Of a stretch of 64,000 nt of DNA, positions 22,595 to 34,936 are shown one piece after another; position 1 is the first letter of the stretch; every line of letters begins with the position of its first letter. The position numbers and the translations under genes were made by a program. Under the pieces are notes generated by a model. It did not search any database and was not told the origin of the DNA. It saw nothing but the letters and a program-made list of their open reading frames with translations. The stretch is from Podocnemis expansa (taxonomy: Eukaryota; Chordata; Testudines; Podocnemididae). The stretch is from positions 42,947,957-43,011,956 of the forward strand of contig ML682005.1 of assembly GCA_007922195.1 (NCBI GenBank). Direction: 5' to 3'.

Positions 22595-23084
22595 CAGATC
22601 TGGATTAAGGGGCCTCACCCCTCCATGGCTTCAGAGCCCCCCGGCCTGGGCTGGTGCTCTGGTGGCCAGAAGCTGCACTCCTGCCCTGCCCCTGGGCTGA
22701 CTGGACTGCCTTGTTCATTCTATTCCAGGGTTGGGGCTGGGGCCGGGGCCGGTGTCGGGGCAGGCTGATGCACAATGAGGCTGCGGTGCAGGCTTCCAGG
22801 ACCCGTGGCCTTAGAGGGCCACACTAGAGGCCATACTGCATGCTAGTTGGGCCCAGCCCACACCCAGCATAGAGTAGAGTGAACAGGGCTGGCTCAGTTG
22901 CAGCACAGGAGTGTGGAGCCTGGTGTCTAACCCGGGCCCTCCCAGCATTGCCTGCCCCCAGAACTGTGGGGCAGCAAGGAAGGACCTGGATCTGGCAGGG
23001 GCTATTAGGGCTGAAGCCAGAGGCCCCCCTTCAGGCCAGAGACTGGGGCTACAGCCCCTATAGCCAAGTATTAATCAGGCCCTG
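22595..23084. mobile_element. hAT-type element, family CAGNNCNGATTAANNGGCC
   Basis: Left end CAGATCTGGATTAAGGGGCC, right end reverse complement CAGGGCCTGATTAATAC. The flanks TTCCATTC (22587-22594) and TCCATTTC (23085-23092) are similar only if a one-base shift is allowed, so the duplication is tentative. The interior is GC-rich. 43872-44373 has the same end type. Confidence 0.75.
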
Positions 23085-23520
23085 TCCATTTCCATCATGA
23101 AGTGACAAATGTGTGGATTTTATATTTCAATGATGCCTGTGTGTACTGCAGTTTCCCTCTCTGCTTTCCTTTGCTGTGCATGGAATATGAAGGGTTAAAA
23201 AGTTATTCCTGAGGCAGTGCAGAAAACAGGAGGTGTTTGTGTGGCGATCTGGGGTGGTATGAATGGACTATTAAAGGATTGGCTGAAACCATTTGATACC
23301 ATTAGAGGATCTGCAAAGTCAATGGAAACCCTATTGGCCGGGACATTCATACCTTATGACTAATAGCCAGGAAAAAGACTTCCCCCACCTCTCTACAGGA
23401 AGCAGAATATAGTCTGTGAGTTGAAGAACAATGAAGAAGGGTGTCAGGTGTTAAGAGGTGAGCTCACAAAGTACAAGTCACACACACCTGGAGTCAAAGG
23501 CAAAGGGGCAAAGACAGATG
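23085..23520. other. Unassigned DNA
   Basis: No borders or coding signature recognised. The base composition between 23160 and 23420 would fit an LTR fragment, but nothing confirms it. Confidence 0.4.
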
Positions 23521-24428
23521 TCTGGTCTACATTAGAAAGCTGGGTCAGTACAACTACATCACTTGAGAAAAATTCACACCCCCTGAGCAACACAGATAAA
23601 CTGACCTAAGTTCCATGTAGGCAGTCCTATTGAAGAATAGTGGTGGCTGGGAACAAACCCACCCACTTCTAAAACCCCTCCCCCAGCCTTAGGGGAGGTG
23701 GCACTGGGCTGTTTTTCAAATGATTCCTGGGGACAACAAAGGAAATAACAGGATGGGTGTGAGGGTTACAGGTTCATAATGAGGGATTCAGAAGGGGACA
23801 CTGAGCAGAGAACCTCGGACAGCACCCACTGCTCCCAGAAGCTGTCGAGGGAGCCAGCGGATTCTGCCCAGAGGCGTGCATGGACAAGGGACCGGAAATA
23901 GGCCGCACAGTTGCAGGCCCCTTCCCCACCCAACCTCATCTCTCTGGTCTTATAGATGGCAGTCTTGGCGTAAGCCAGGAGGAGGTTGACGAGGAGGTCC
24001 CACGACTTTTTGGGGCCACACAGGGAGTGCATAGAGGAACAGGTATGGGAAGAAGTGCAGCCAGAACCTCAATAAGAGGTTCTGGAGGAGCTGGAAGAGG
24101 GGCTGCAACCTGGCTCACTCTACGCAGACATGTGCCAGGGTCTCCCTCATGCCACAAAAGGGGCAGGTGTCAGGACGGGGGGTGAACTGTGCCAAGTACA
24201 TGCCTGTGCTCACAGCTCTGTGCAGGAGCTGCCAGCTGATATTCCATGTAGACAGTGCTGGGTTGACATGAAAATTCTCCCCTTGGCCTAGCTACCACCT
24301 CTCAGGGAAGTGAATTACCTATACCAATGGGAGAAGGTCTTAAGTTCCATCTGAGCAGGAAGCATCTTTACTGAAGCACTACAGCAGTACAGCTTCTGAG
24401 GTACTGCAGCACTTTAAGCGTAGACAGG
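23521..24428. mobile_element. PIF/Harbinger-like MITE, split by a LINE
   Basis: The left end TCTGGTCTACATTAG is mirrored imperfectly by the right end, whose reverse complement is CCTGTCTACGCTTAAAG. The MITE sequence runs 23521-23625 and 24242-24428. The part between is a LINE 3' end that duplicated TTCCATGTAG and following bases of the MITE. Confidence 0.6.
23626..24241 (-). mobile_element. LINE 3' end with zinc-knuckle-like C-terminal region
   Basis: On the minus strand one frame reads CPFCGMRETLAHVCVE then a stop, a CxxC...HxxxC pattern found C-terminal to the reverse transcriptase of several non-LTR families. After a frameshift, a second frame (24032 to 23766) reads KKSWDLLVNLLLAYAKTAIYKTRE and ends NL-stop, followed by about 140 bases of 3' UTR. 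It is flanked by target duplications TTCCATGTAGGCAGT (23611) and TTCCATGTAGACAGT (24242). At least one stop and one frameshift make it dead. It is not CR1; the clade (R2-, Tx1- or other type) is undecided. Confidence 0.7.
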
Positions 24429-24431
24429 TTT

Positions 24432-26014
24432 TAATTTGTAATGAAAGAGGTGCCTAGGATTGAGTAATTTTTTTTACATTCATAACTGACTGTAAGAAGG
24501 AAAGATGGCCGCCCTTATATAAGGAGGCAAGATGGCCTCCTTCATACAGGCAGCTGGGAATGCCCCAACCCTAAGGGGTGGAGCCGGGGACAGGGAGTAT
24601 TAAAGGCAGGCCCTGGGGCTCAGTTAGGGCTAGGTGGCTGAAGGGGAAGGAGCTCCCTCTGTTGGCCCAGCAGGAGACCTGGGCAGCTGGGAACTTACCT
24701 GAGCCCTGGGGATCAGATGGCTGCTTGGACCTCTTGGCCATGAAAGGGCCAGGAACATTGCTTGAGGAGTCAACCCCAGGAGAATTCCTGGAGTTACCTA
24801 TGTTGCTGCCACCACCCCTGGGGGGAACCTGCAGTCCTGACCTGTCCACCAGTCTCCTGTAACTTGGAGGAACTTCCCCTGGCTGGTGATGACAGCCCCA
24901 AGGAGGCTGGGTGTGACTTGGTGGAACTACACTTGGTGGAGGACTTACCAGATGTATTGGTTCTATGACACCCTGATGAGGACAATGAAGGGTTCAGGAA
25001 TCTGCCCTTGACCCCATATCCAGAGGAAGCTGAGAAGGAACAGGTACCTTGTGACCCAGCAGTCTTGGGTGAGCCAGGGGCTCAGTGCCATAGAGGCTGG
25101 ATCAGGGAATAAACTGGCATGTTGCGGACAGGACCCTACTGGTTCCCTCCCCAGCCTTGAGGCCCAGCATCAGGATCTGGGCTGGGACACAGTGGAGTTG
25201 GGTCAGTCTGTGACCTCCCCACTTCTTAGCATCTGTCAGAAGCTTCTCTGAGCGACCCTTAGCAACCCACTTGTTTTCCTCACCCTTTGTCTTGAACTCC
25301 TAGAGAGACAATACTAATTAACTGCCTGCCTTGCTGCCAGGCCAGAGACAGTAGTATAGTCTATAATAATCTGTCTGCCCAACTGTTGGGCCAGAGACAG
25401 TCGTACTTGGTCATCGCCCCACTCAATAGACCCAGGAGGCTCGGACGCCTGTCTTATACTGACACAACAAGCCCAGAGGTGCTGGGGCTATGAATGGTCA
25501 AGCCTGGAGTTGCCGGTGCTCAGCCCCGACAAACCCCACCACAAATTAAGCACTGACTGTAGAAAAGCCCAGGGAGACAGGGCCAAAATGGATTCTACAG
25601 CAGCTTGTCTGGATAGAGCCCTGACTTTGGTGAGACTGAACTCTTTGTTTAACCTTTGCTTGTCTAGGCTAATCTAAGGCCTGCCAGGTGACTAATAAAT
25701 TGTAACTTGATCTGAAAAGTCTGCCAGATGTGACTGTAAATACTTACTGGGAGTATTGAACCCTGAAGAAGTAAAGTCCAAGTCTCCCCTAAGAGTCTGG
25801 TTTTTTCTGAATTTGCTACAGGGACCCATAGAGGGAAACAAGAGTCACTGATGCTGATGGAGCAGTTCAAGAGTCTTGAAGGTGAGGAGGGCCTGTTACC
25901 ATGGAACTATGTGGATTCTTGGGGTGCAGCACACTGGGAGGTGACTCCCAAACAGCTGGTTGCAGGCTGGGGCATGGACCAAAAACCTGTGGTTCCATGT
26001 TCTGTGACATTACA
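24432..26014 (+). repeat. Possible LTR-retrotransposon-derived region
   Basis: Features that hint at an LTR are a GC-rich block from about 24490, a TATTAAAGG TATA-like word at 24598-24606, an AATAAA at 25693, and a CCAGAGACAGT segment that occurs twice (about 25341 and 25391). No TG...CA ends with a matching target duplication and no gag or pol frame were found, so this is only a suggestion. Confidence 0.3.
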
Positions 26015-28539
26015 ATTGTCTTAGAATCTTTCAGGCTACAACTTGGTTAGTGCATCGATAGTCTATTTTGCAAAACTTCCTTCACCCTGAAATTATTTAA
26101 ATTGATTAATCTAGTCAGTAACAGATATCAGCTCGAGGCTGAATTCATTTCCTCTTTTTAACTGGAAGGTGGCCTTGCACTGTAGGCCTTGAAATGAGTT
26201 GCATAACAAAACAGTCACTAAATCTATTAAAGTCCCTGGTCTGTTGCTTTCATTGGCAAATTCTTGTTCAGCTCACATAGCAGACCTGGCTATGTATAAT
26301 GATCATCTCATAGCAGTTGCTGTCTTTATAATTAGAGATAGGTTTGAGCTACAAAGTTTGTATTGCAATCGAAGCTTTCCTAAAAGTTTTGTAGGTTTTA
26401 ATGTTCGAATCCTTACCACTGCCATTATGGAAATAAAAGCAACTATTCAGAACTGGTTCGTTCTATTTATCTAATCTGCCCATAGTCTCCAATTTTTGAC
26501 ATCAGGCTTATCAGCATAGTATTATTTGAACTCATTTCCTTTATACTTCATTTACAATGAAAAGTTTTGGTAGTAAAACTATTCTACACATAGTCTGTGG
26601 AATGCTAAATATTCTTCTACAACAAGGCTGCTGCAAAGTACCATTGTGAGGGTAAAAAATAATTCTATCTAAGCCTATGGAGATCTGCTAATGATGCTCT
26701 TATGATGTGAAAAATTAATGCTAGAAACACTTTGTGACACATCTGTGGAGATCACTTTGCAAGGGACAGACAGAACAACATAAACGAAAATTACAGTAGC
26801 ATTAAAATAGAAGAAAATCAAATATTAAAAATGTAATTGTTTTAAAAAACAAACCTGTCCTGGTGCTGGTTCTTTGCTGGAGCATGACATATTAAGGTAG
26901 AGCTGATGACAAAAAAAACATTTTTTTTTTTTTGAGGATTTTCAGTGGAGAGGCAATGGTGCATATTATGCTACTCCTATGGTCTTAAACCCTACTGCAC
27001 AACCCAATCATTACAACATATGCTGTCCACTTCCCAATTTCTTTTGGTCTCTCTTGAGTTCCCTCTGTCCTCCCTTTCTTTTTCCTCTCATTCCTTTTCC
27101 CACACCTTAACTACCCATTTGATTGAAATACATCTTTCTTCTCATCTTTAGCTGCTTCTGTGGTCACTGTTTCTGTAAGATGCAGTCCTACATCCCTGAT
27201 TTAACAAACTACTTGAGGACATGCCCAGTTTTCATCAAATGAGTGATCCTCTTGAGTTCAATTTGACTCCTCATGTGCTTTGTTAAACAGGTGAGTCAGA
27301 CCTAAATCATGGGAAAGTTCCATATTGGTCAGGAATTATCTGTAACAATTACAAACTAGACCAAAATGCAGGCACAGGAATGACCCCCACTCTTGGCCAT
27401 TTTTAAGGCAAGGTGGGTTTGGGCAAATCCAGGGAGTACTGAGGCAACTGAGTTGGGGAAAGACTGTTGTGTGTCTGTTCTTCCTTTTCTATAGAAAAGA
27501 GTAGTGGCACAATGGCAATTCTAAAAACAGAGGAGTCCATTTTAAATGGATGTTTAGAAGGACTGCTATGGGAAGCGGTATCAAAGCCCTGGGAAGAAGC
27601 TGGAGAATGATGTTAGTATTTTGTTAGATTGTACTGAAAGATGGAAAATGTCTGAAAGAAATTGGAGAACTTTGTCTTTAGGCTGGGTAGGGAGCGCCCT
27701 GTGGATTCTCCTCAGAAAACATTTGGAAAATCAGTGTGAACTGGAAGTGTAATAATGGTAAAGGGTTAAATCATGGAAGTGAGGCATAGCAGAGAGCAAA
27801 GAATGATGGGACACATCAATAGTAGGCAATCTGCTTCCAAAACTTTCCTCCATGCTAGTGCAGAGGGAGCCATCATGGAACTGGTTTTCATTGTCTCAGA
27901 AGGAACATAAGCCTGCTACAAGGCTCACAAACTGAACTTTATTAATTGCCTTGTTGGCAGGACACTCTGTGAATGATATTGGAGAACTTGCACCTGTACT
28001 AAAGTTTTCTCATCTATCTGGTCATGATTCAGGAAAGTGTTTAGTGATACTTATCTTTAAGGATAAGTGGCCTTCTGATGTAGAGATGCTTTTTGGATTG
28101 GATACTTTTCTAAAAGATATGTTCTAGGGGTTTATTGGTTGGTTGGTGGTTTTTTCTTTTTTTTGGAGGAGGGGTGAGGTTGAAAATGCTATGGTCTCAG
28201 TTATTCAGGAGGGCAGACCAGGTGATCACTGTGGTGCCTTCTGGAAAACATGAATCAGGAATTACATAAAGATAGTTTTATTTGTATATACGAGCATTAT
28301 GAAATTGATTGGTTAATGTTTAGAGTGCATTTAAGTCCCCAAAAGATGTTGTTGCTGTATCAATGCAGTCTTATTTACATGTATTTTTATACTCCTTAAA
28401 ATCTGATGCTTTCTCGGACAAATTGTCTAGTAACTTCAATAGTTTTGTCTGAATAAAAAATCCAGAATAAGACTGTTTCCTTTTTAAAATTTACCATGCA
28501 GCTTTATGCTCTGATTTTTTTTAAGCACTTAAACATGTG
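26015..28539. other. Repeat-poor DNA without recognisable gene
   Basis: No supported feature. Frames up to 91 codons (for example 26199-26474) show no recognisable domain. Confidence 0.55.
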
Positions 28540-28601
28540 TAACTTTACTCATGTGAGTAGCCTCATTCAACATGAAAAGGCTTTTCATGTGAGTAAAGTT
28601 A
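28540..28601. repeat. Short perfect inverted repeat
   Basis: TAACTTTACTCATG (28540-28553) is matched by CATGTGAGTAAAGTTA (28586-28601): 16 bases pair with two adjacent arms around a 30-base loop. It is probably the core of an old palindromic MITE whose outer ends have decayed. Confidence 0.7.
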
Positions 28602-29368
28602 GACATGGGCATCAATGCTGAGGGGGTCCACATGTAATTTTGTGTAGCTCCTTTAATTAGTTATCTTCTGCAGTACTGCAGAGTTGAAGAAAAAAATTAG
28701 ACCATCGATAGAGTATGCTTTAATAGACAGAAAACAATAGTGGAAAGAAATTGTATAATGCATAATTAGTGCATTTATTGAGAAGAGGGGAAAAAAGCAG
28801 AGGTTGGTAGTGAAAACTTAGGCAACAATTCTTCTGTGAACATTAAGGAAAAAGGAGTAGGGCTCGAAATAAAGCTGTAGTAAAATAAAACTTTAAATTA
28901 AATCTCCTCATGTAAAGGGGGGATTTAAAGGATTCTGTGCCACTTGAAAACTGGGAAGGCAATAACTTAATATCAGCAGAACACTCTTCCTGAGTTAAGT
29001 GCTGCATTTTAGTTATGCCTGCTGTTATTTTAGTTGTTTCATTATCTCTTATATATCCTGATTGGAAAGCTTGCTCCATCTACATGCTGTACATTCTTAT
29101 TTACACAGTTAAAATCTTAAGTAGAAATTGCTTTTCTGGATATGTAACTTGGCTGCTGAAAAACTTGAAGACATCTGCCCCCGAATGAATTAAACCTTTC
29201 TGCATGATGGCATATTATTATGGCATCAAAGGCCCCCATCATTTCTAAACTCAGAGACAGCCTTTGACTCTGGCTTGAATAGCTTCAGTTAAGATTGCTG
29301 AAGGTAGAAGCTTAAAGTTAGCCTCTTAACTCCATATTTAGGCACTTCATTGTATACCCTAAGCGAAA
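28602..29368. other. AT-rich DNA without recognisable gene
   Basis: No supported feature. Confidence 0.5.
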
Positions 29369-29659
29369 GGTCTGGTCTATACTGCCACACGATTTTGGCA
29401 GCAATCCAAGGGCTATACACAAAGTACTTAAAATACCTTGCGCATCTCCCTCCAGTTGCCTACCTTCTACTTACTGCACTGTCTTCAGTAGCATGAGTTG
29501 GAGGGAAACACCTTCCCTCCAACTCAGTGCTACTCCTTCTGCAGGGTTGGTCTTTCAGTGTCGGCTTTCTGATCAGCTGAGCAGGTCTTCAGACTCAATC
29601 AGTCCATCAGTGTGATAGATCTAGTGACAAATTCACTGCCATCACTGAAGACAAGCCCT
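29369..29659. mobile_element. PIF/Harbinger-like MITE
   Basis: The left end GGTCTGGTCTATACTGCC pairs imperfectly with the right end GAAGACAAGCCC. The interior words GCGCATCTCCCTCCAGTTGCC and GTTGGAGGGAAACACC recur in the neighbouring copy at 29698 and at 34554 in degenerate form. The target duplication is unclear. Confidence 0.62.
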
Positions 29660-29697
29660 AAGCATACCCTCCAGTAGCAGATGTGATTGCGACTTAT

Positions 29698-29976
29698 GCT
29701 TGGTCCACACTGCTGGCAAAATTCTGCAGCAGTCGACAGGAGATGTGCAATCTACGTAGGTATCTTGTGTATCTCCCATCGACTTCCTAACTTCTGCCTA
29801 CTGTGGCAACCTCACTACATTGCACAGATGGAAAATACCCTTGGATCGACAAGCATTACTCTTTTTTTGTGGGGTGGATTAGCAGTGTTGACTTCTGAAT
29901 CAATTGATTTTGGTCTCCACTGCTGCTGAATCAATCCAGTAGCAACGAGATTGCTGCTGTCAGTGTAGACATACCC
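29698..29976. mobile_element. PIF/Harbinger-like MITE
   Basis: Left end GCTTGGTCCACACTGCTGG, right end reverse complement GGGTATGTCTACACTGACAG, the commonest MITE end type of this window. The copy sits 38 bases from a related one. It has CTGAATCAATTGATT and AGTCGAC words inside and no coding capacity. Confidence 0.7.
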
Positions 29977-31984
29977 TCAGGTAGGTATGTGCTAGCTAAA
30001 ATTACCCACACAAGCATGGCTTAAAAATAGTAGTGTGGACTTGGTAGCATAGGCTTCAGTGGTATAAATGCAAATCCACGGTCCCAGGCAGGCTTGTATG
30101 ACTGACTCATGCTGTAGCTGCATCACTGCATCTACATAGGTTTTCTTGCATGGATAACAAACACTAGTGTGGGTTTGCCTCCACCTCTTGCAATCCCATC
30201 TTGGACTGAAGTGGGACATACTTTTACTTCCAGAAATGATAACTCACCTTAAGATCAGATTAAAGAAAACTGGGAGGTACTGGCTGGTTTGGATTTCTGA
30301 AAAAAAATTAAGCTGCTTGAGCATCTAAATATAGGCCTGTGAGGCTAAAATTAGGCTCCTGTTTTTGAAAATGTCCTTTAGTCTTTTACACAACTTTAAT
30401 CAATGCAATCCAATATCTATTCCCTGCTCTCTTCTACACAGATGGTAATACCATTTTCCAGCTTTAATGTTTTCCAGGTGGACCATCTCCAACCCATAAA
30501 ACTGAATTTCTTACAATCTATGAATAGAATTAAAAACAGAACTTTAAATGAGTTGGAATGTATTGTCAGAAAATTCCACTGGGGTGACTATTTGGGAAGG
30601 CAAACCAGAAATAAAGTTTCTTGTTTGTTTATTATTTTTTATTGTTATTCAAAAGGCTTATAAAAACCTGAAGAATCAGTGATTTCATATGTTCAGCAAA
30701 ATGTAGACAGGCAAATGTGGCCCAAAGAGAAGATTACAGCTCCAAAGATTCAGCTACCTTTCTGTATTTTTATGTTTAAATCATATTTCAAGCAAACTTG
30801 CATTAGCCTCACCCCATAGTTGTTTCTCTATACTATGGACACCTGCAGAGCCACCAGAAGATTATGCCTAATGCAAATAATCCATTTTGTGGCATGAAGT
30901 ACATAACAGAGATTTAGTTACCACAGTCATTGGAGAAACCAGGGAGCTGTGGCCAGAAATATCACACAGATGGGCCTGCTTGAAAATCTGCTGCATCCTG
31001 AGCTTTCAAACCTTAGAAACAGATGAAGTGATTCCAACGTGACCCCTGCTGTGATATAATGGATCTGTCTGTGTGTGCGATGCTGGCCATGATTTACCTC
31101 CCGCAATTCATGGTTTGTATAATAGATGACGGTTCTGAAATGGATTACTATTGATTAGACATCCTGCAGTATTGAATTCTGGAAAATGTTATGAATTTAT
31201 TTATTTGAATAAAAGCTTTCAATGACCTCACTAACTTAAATGGCTCTAACAAAACAGTAACTTCTGGTATAAGGATGCCTTACACTTAACGGGCCCTATT
31301 TAAACCAATTAACTGCTGTCATCACCTTTAAATGTTAATAGTTATCAGTTTAAAATTAAAAATGGATTTCAGGAACAGTGGGAGAAGTACATACTAGAGG
31401 CACTCTCCAGGGGAAAGGTCTACTTTTAAACATAGGGGGAGCTCTGATCTTGTTCTGTATATAAAGCCAAAGCATTAGATCAAATGAGAAAGGCAGGTGA
31501 ATGTTTTCCTAGACTCATTCATCTTCTTCTAAAGATATACAGAGGCAGTCTTACTTGTGTTGATTTCACTGGAAACAGTCACATATTAAGATACTGCTCA
31601 GCCTGAGGAAAAGTGGCAGAATCTGGGCCAAACTCCTTTAATTGTATCTCAGCATTTAGGACTGAAAATAATAATGTGCTGACAAGGGAAAGAATTAGTT
31701 TTTGTTAAATTAAACAGTGGAACTACTAACTATGAAAGCTATTTCAGGCCTAAATGGAATTTTTAAGGGTTTAGACAACCAGCATCTTAAAGTGTAAGCC
31801 ATGCAGTAGTCCCCTAAATAACTTTTCCTTCCGTATACGGAGATATGTATGTAGCAGTAATTTAGGGTCTAATCATACCCCTCATGTAGTCACTGGCAAA
31901 ATAATCATTTCAGTCAATAGGTAAAGATCAGTCCTTCAGAGAGAAACCTTGCAGAGCTTTACTGATTTTCAAATTCAAGTATAC
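29977..31984. other. Repeat-poor DNA without recognisable gene
   Basis: No supported gene. 30000-30230 has a repeat-like texture with no recognisable ends. Confidence 0.5.
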
Positions 31985-32600
31985 AGTTAGGCATTTTTAT
32001 TTAGCAATATGATAAACAGGAATACATTCCAAATGAAAATTGAAGCCCATTGTGAGAAGAAATTGATTAAGCAGCTTTTTTTTTTTGTTGGGTTCCATCT
32101 GAAATGAAGGTCTATCATGGCTTTTAATATCACAGTTTTATTTGTCTGAAACAAAAATAGGCTTAAGAGCTGTAGAATCCTCAAAGGCACCTTTATAGAA
32201 CATTTACAAGGCCTGGAAATAGATTGTAGACAGTACATCCGCTTTTCCTTCAGCCAAATAGAATTCGCTGATGCTGCATAAAGGACAAAGAGGTGCAACG
32301 GTGAGTTGCTTCCTGTGATTATTTCAAACTCTACCAGGGTTGCAATTATGTAGGGAGGCATCGGTTTTATAAACAGACTTAATTATCCTAGCAGCAGAGC
32401 AGGAATGACTGTTGAGATCAAGTGAGACTGTTCTACTCCAAGCTGAAAAATACAATCCTGAAAGAGAGCTTGGGGCTGATTTGGGCTTTTTGTTAAACAA
32501 GAGAAGAAAGTTCTGCAGCCTTCTGTAATGACACATAGCAATAAAATGGGCTTTTTATGGAGATGAGGCACTATAGTTTTAATTGAGATCTTTCAGAAAT
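31985..32600. other. Candidate conserved non-coding block
   Basis: The block has no repeat signatures and balanced composition, and it lacks the decayed-poly-A and hairpin texture of its surroundings. A minus-strand frame of 124 codons (31987-32361) has no domain I recognise. Calling it conserved is a guess from texture only and needs comparison with other amniotes. Confidence 0.2.
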
Positions 32601-33662
32601 GTATATCTAAGTGGATTGGTTCAGCTGTAACTTTAGCGCTTCTTCTGTAAAGATCATAAAAACAAGGTAAAACTGAATGTGGGTTCTAACATTCTAGGAG
32701 ACCATAGGTATGTTTTTGTTTTTGTGTTTGTTTTTGTTTTTTTTTCCAATTTACATATTAGAAAAGAGTTACCCTAAAGGCAAACCATTTCAGGCAGATG
32801 GTGTAGATTTGAGGTTAGGGATGGTTTTGAGGGCAGTCTCCTATACTGTCTCCTTCAGTCCCTGAGAGAGCATAAACAAAGTTAGTGGGAGAACAGCTGT
32901 GGTTACAATATTTTAACAAGTTGTTTTTCTCCATGAGAGATGGTGCATGCCACCCTTGTGAGGTGAGTCATCTGCCCCCAGCCATCAAACTCTGCATTCA
33001 AATCAAACATTTTCTTTGAAGTTATAAAATAACATGGAAACTTGATAACTATTTCCCCCCCGGTGCTTTAGCACTGATGAATTGCTGATCATGAAAAGGG
33101 AATTACTTTTTTCTTTCTTTTTACATAGAGGCACTAAAAGTCAAGGTTCCACATTGCAAATATGTGCAAATTCATCCACTGGCTCTCTGTGTGCTACAGT
33201 AAATCCTATGGAGATAAGAAGCTAAAGCAGCAGGGGGTGGCAACCTAAGCTCCAAAGCTAGATACGCAATTTAATAGGCAACAAACTTAACAGACCAGGA
33301 GATATTTAATGGGAGATAGTGTATTCCAAGCATTTGGCAAAGGGCATGTGCCACAATGGGTATCAAATCGCAGCTCAATATAGAATGCATTCTTATCAAT
33401 AAATAAAGAAGTTTGCTGAAAAATTAATTAAAACAGTAATTAATTTTTGAAGCAGTTGATTCTATGCTTAGAAATGATGGTGGATGTTGTTTTAATTAGA
33501 ATTCAAGAAATGAATCTTGGGTTTTTTTTTATAATTGGTTCTGAATACTTAATCAAGGTGTTCATCATGAATGATGGTGTTTTACCATAAGCAAATTAGA
33601 TCATGTCAATTTTTAGTATGCAATTGAAGCAGCAGAACTGGTGGTGGTCTATCCTTCACGTA
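32601..33662. other. AT-rich DNA, several TAATTA words
   Basis: No gene or element borders. 33420-33625 holds clustered ATTAATT and TAATTA words of the homeodomain-site type, which are also frequent by chance in AT-rich DNA. Confidence 0.35.
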
Positions 33663-33780
33663 TAGGACCTGATTCAGCTCTCATTTACGCCAGTTTTATG
33701 CAGGCATAACTCTGATTTCAGCAGAGTTTGTTCTGATTCATACCAGTGCATGTGAAATCAGTGTCAGGTCCATAGTACAG
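33663..33780. mobile_element. Short palindromic MITE-like element
   Basis: The left end GGACCTGATTCAGCTC and the right end, reverse complement GGACCTGACACTGATTTC, share GGACCTGA and weaker matches inward. The interior (TTTACGCCAGTTTTATGCAG, ATACCAGTGCATG) resembles a widespread old palindromic element of turtles and birds. No clear duplication. Confidence 0.55.
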
Positions 33781-34553
33781 GACATCTTAGTGTTTACAAA
33801 TAAACGTTTGGGGAGAAAAGTGGTTTGTTTGTTTTCTTTTACCACTCTATATTAAAGTAACAGTTCAGTAGAGGACTGATTCTGTTATGATCTTTAGTAT
33901 TTACTGATGAAAAAGCTGGAAAATATTAGGCCTGTCAAATGCTTGCAGTGATAGCAATTGATTGCCTCCCCCCCGCCCCGATGACCCAGACCTTTAACTA
34001 TCTGTATTAATAGATAGCACCTAATCTGAAGACTGGCCTTTTCCTTTGCATTTCTGCTGGCCACTTGGACCCTATTTAGTTGCATCAGGCTTCATGGCAT
34101 TTAATGTGAAATTCATTCTACTGGATCAGATACCAGCTTTCAGGAGAAGTGTTTTATTTCAAGGGATGGGGTGAGAGCAATAAGGAGAAGTGGAGCTATT
34201 CCTACAGAATTGCCAATTTCCAATTAAATAGGACCTTTCAGGACACTTCTGGTTAGACTTCAGTTTTTAAAAAAATGTTATAATAAAGGGAGGAACATGA
34301 AAAAGAAAGTCTTTGTTTTAGATTGCTAAAGAAGCAGTAAAGATTTTGTCATAAAGTTCAACTTCCCGAAGTGTCTCTCAAGCGTCAGTACACTTCTAAT
34401 GTGCCCATCACCGTAGAATCCACATGTGCTGTTTCATATTTCCAGCATAGGACCCACTCTGTTCCAGAATAAGTCAATGGCAAAACTACCTTTGACTACA
34501 ATGGGCTAGGGACACAGCCCTCCATCAACCTGTCATATCTCACAAGCCAGTAT
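33781..34553. other. Unassigned DNA
   Basis: No supported feature apart from a short C-rich run at about 33968. Confidence 0.5.
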
Positions 34554-34850
34554 CAAGCCAAGACTACATTGACAGTTGTAAATTTGCCATGTCAGTTCGA
34601 TCTTTTCAGATTGATTAAGTCAGGGAAGACCTATTCAATTGATTGGGAGGTCAACATGGTTAAGTCTACATACACCCTGAAAAAGGGTAGTGCTGATTTG
34701 AAAGGAGAGCATTTCCCTTTGAGTGAGTGAACCGGAACTTCCATGGTAAGTAGGCGTTAGGCAGTCAAAGGGAGAGATGCAAGCTGCTTAAAATAACTTG
34801 CATATCTCCTTCGACTGCTGCCAAAAACTAGTAAGTGTAGACCAGGCCTC
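34554..34850. mobile_element. PIF/Harbinger-like MITE
   Basis: Left end AGCCAAGACTACATTGACAG, right end reverse complement GAGGCCTGGTCTACACTTAC. The interior carries CAATTGATTGGGAGGTCAAC and CTTGCATATCTCCTTCGAC, the same words as other Harbinger-like MITEs here. Confidence 0.66.
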
Positions 34851-34915
34851 ATCCTGTAAACCTAGCTGGAGAGAAAACAGCAGAAAAAATATTTGACTGG
34901 ATTTTTTGAGGGTTC

Positions 34916-34936
34916 TTTGTTTGTTTGTTTGTTTTT
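34916..34936 (+). repeat. (GTTT)n microsatellite
   Basis: Five tandem GTTT/TTTG units. Confidence 0.9.

Noticed and set aside
22595..23084. Firm 8-bp duplication TTCCATTC/TCCATTTC
   Set aside because: The two words match only with an indel, so I kept the element but did not count the duplication as proof.
24432..26014. Full-length LTR with TGTAA...TTACA ends
   Set aside because: Possible ends were seen near 24491 and 26014, but the flanks do not match and the implied LTR would be over 1.5 kb without coding support.
31987..32361. 124-codon minus-strand frame as a host exon
   Set aside because: No recognisable domain, and no clear splice acceptor and donor pair that would define an exon. Composition is ordinary for the region.
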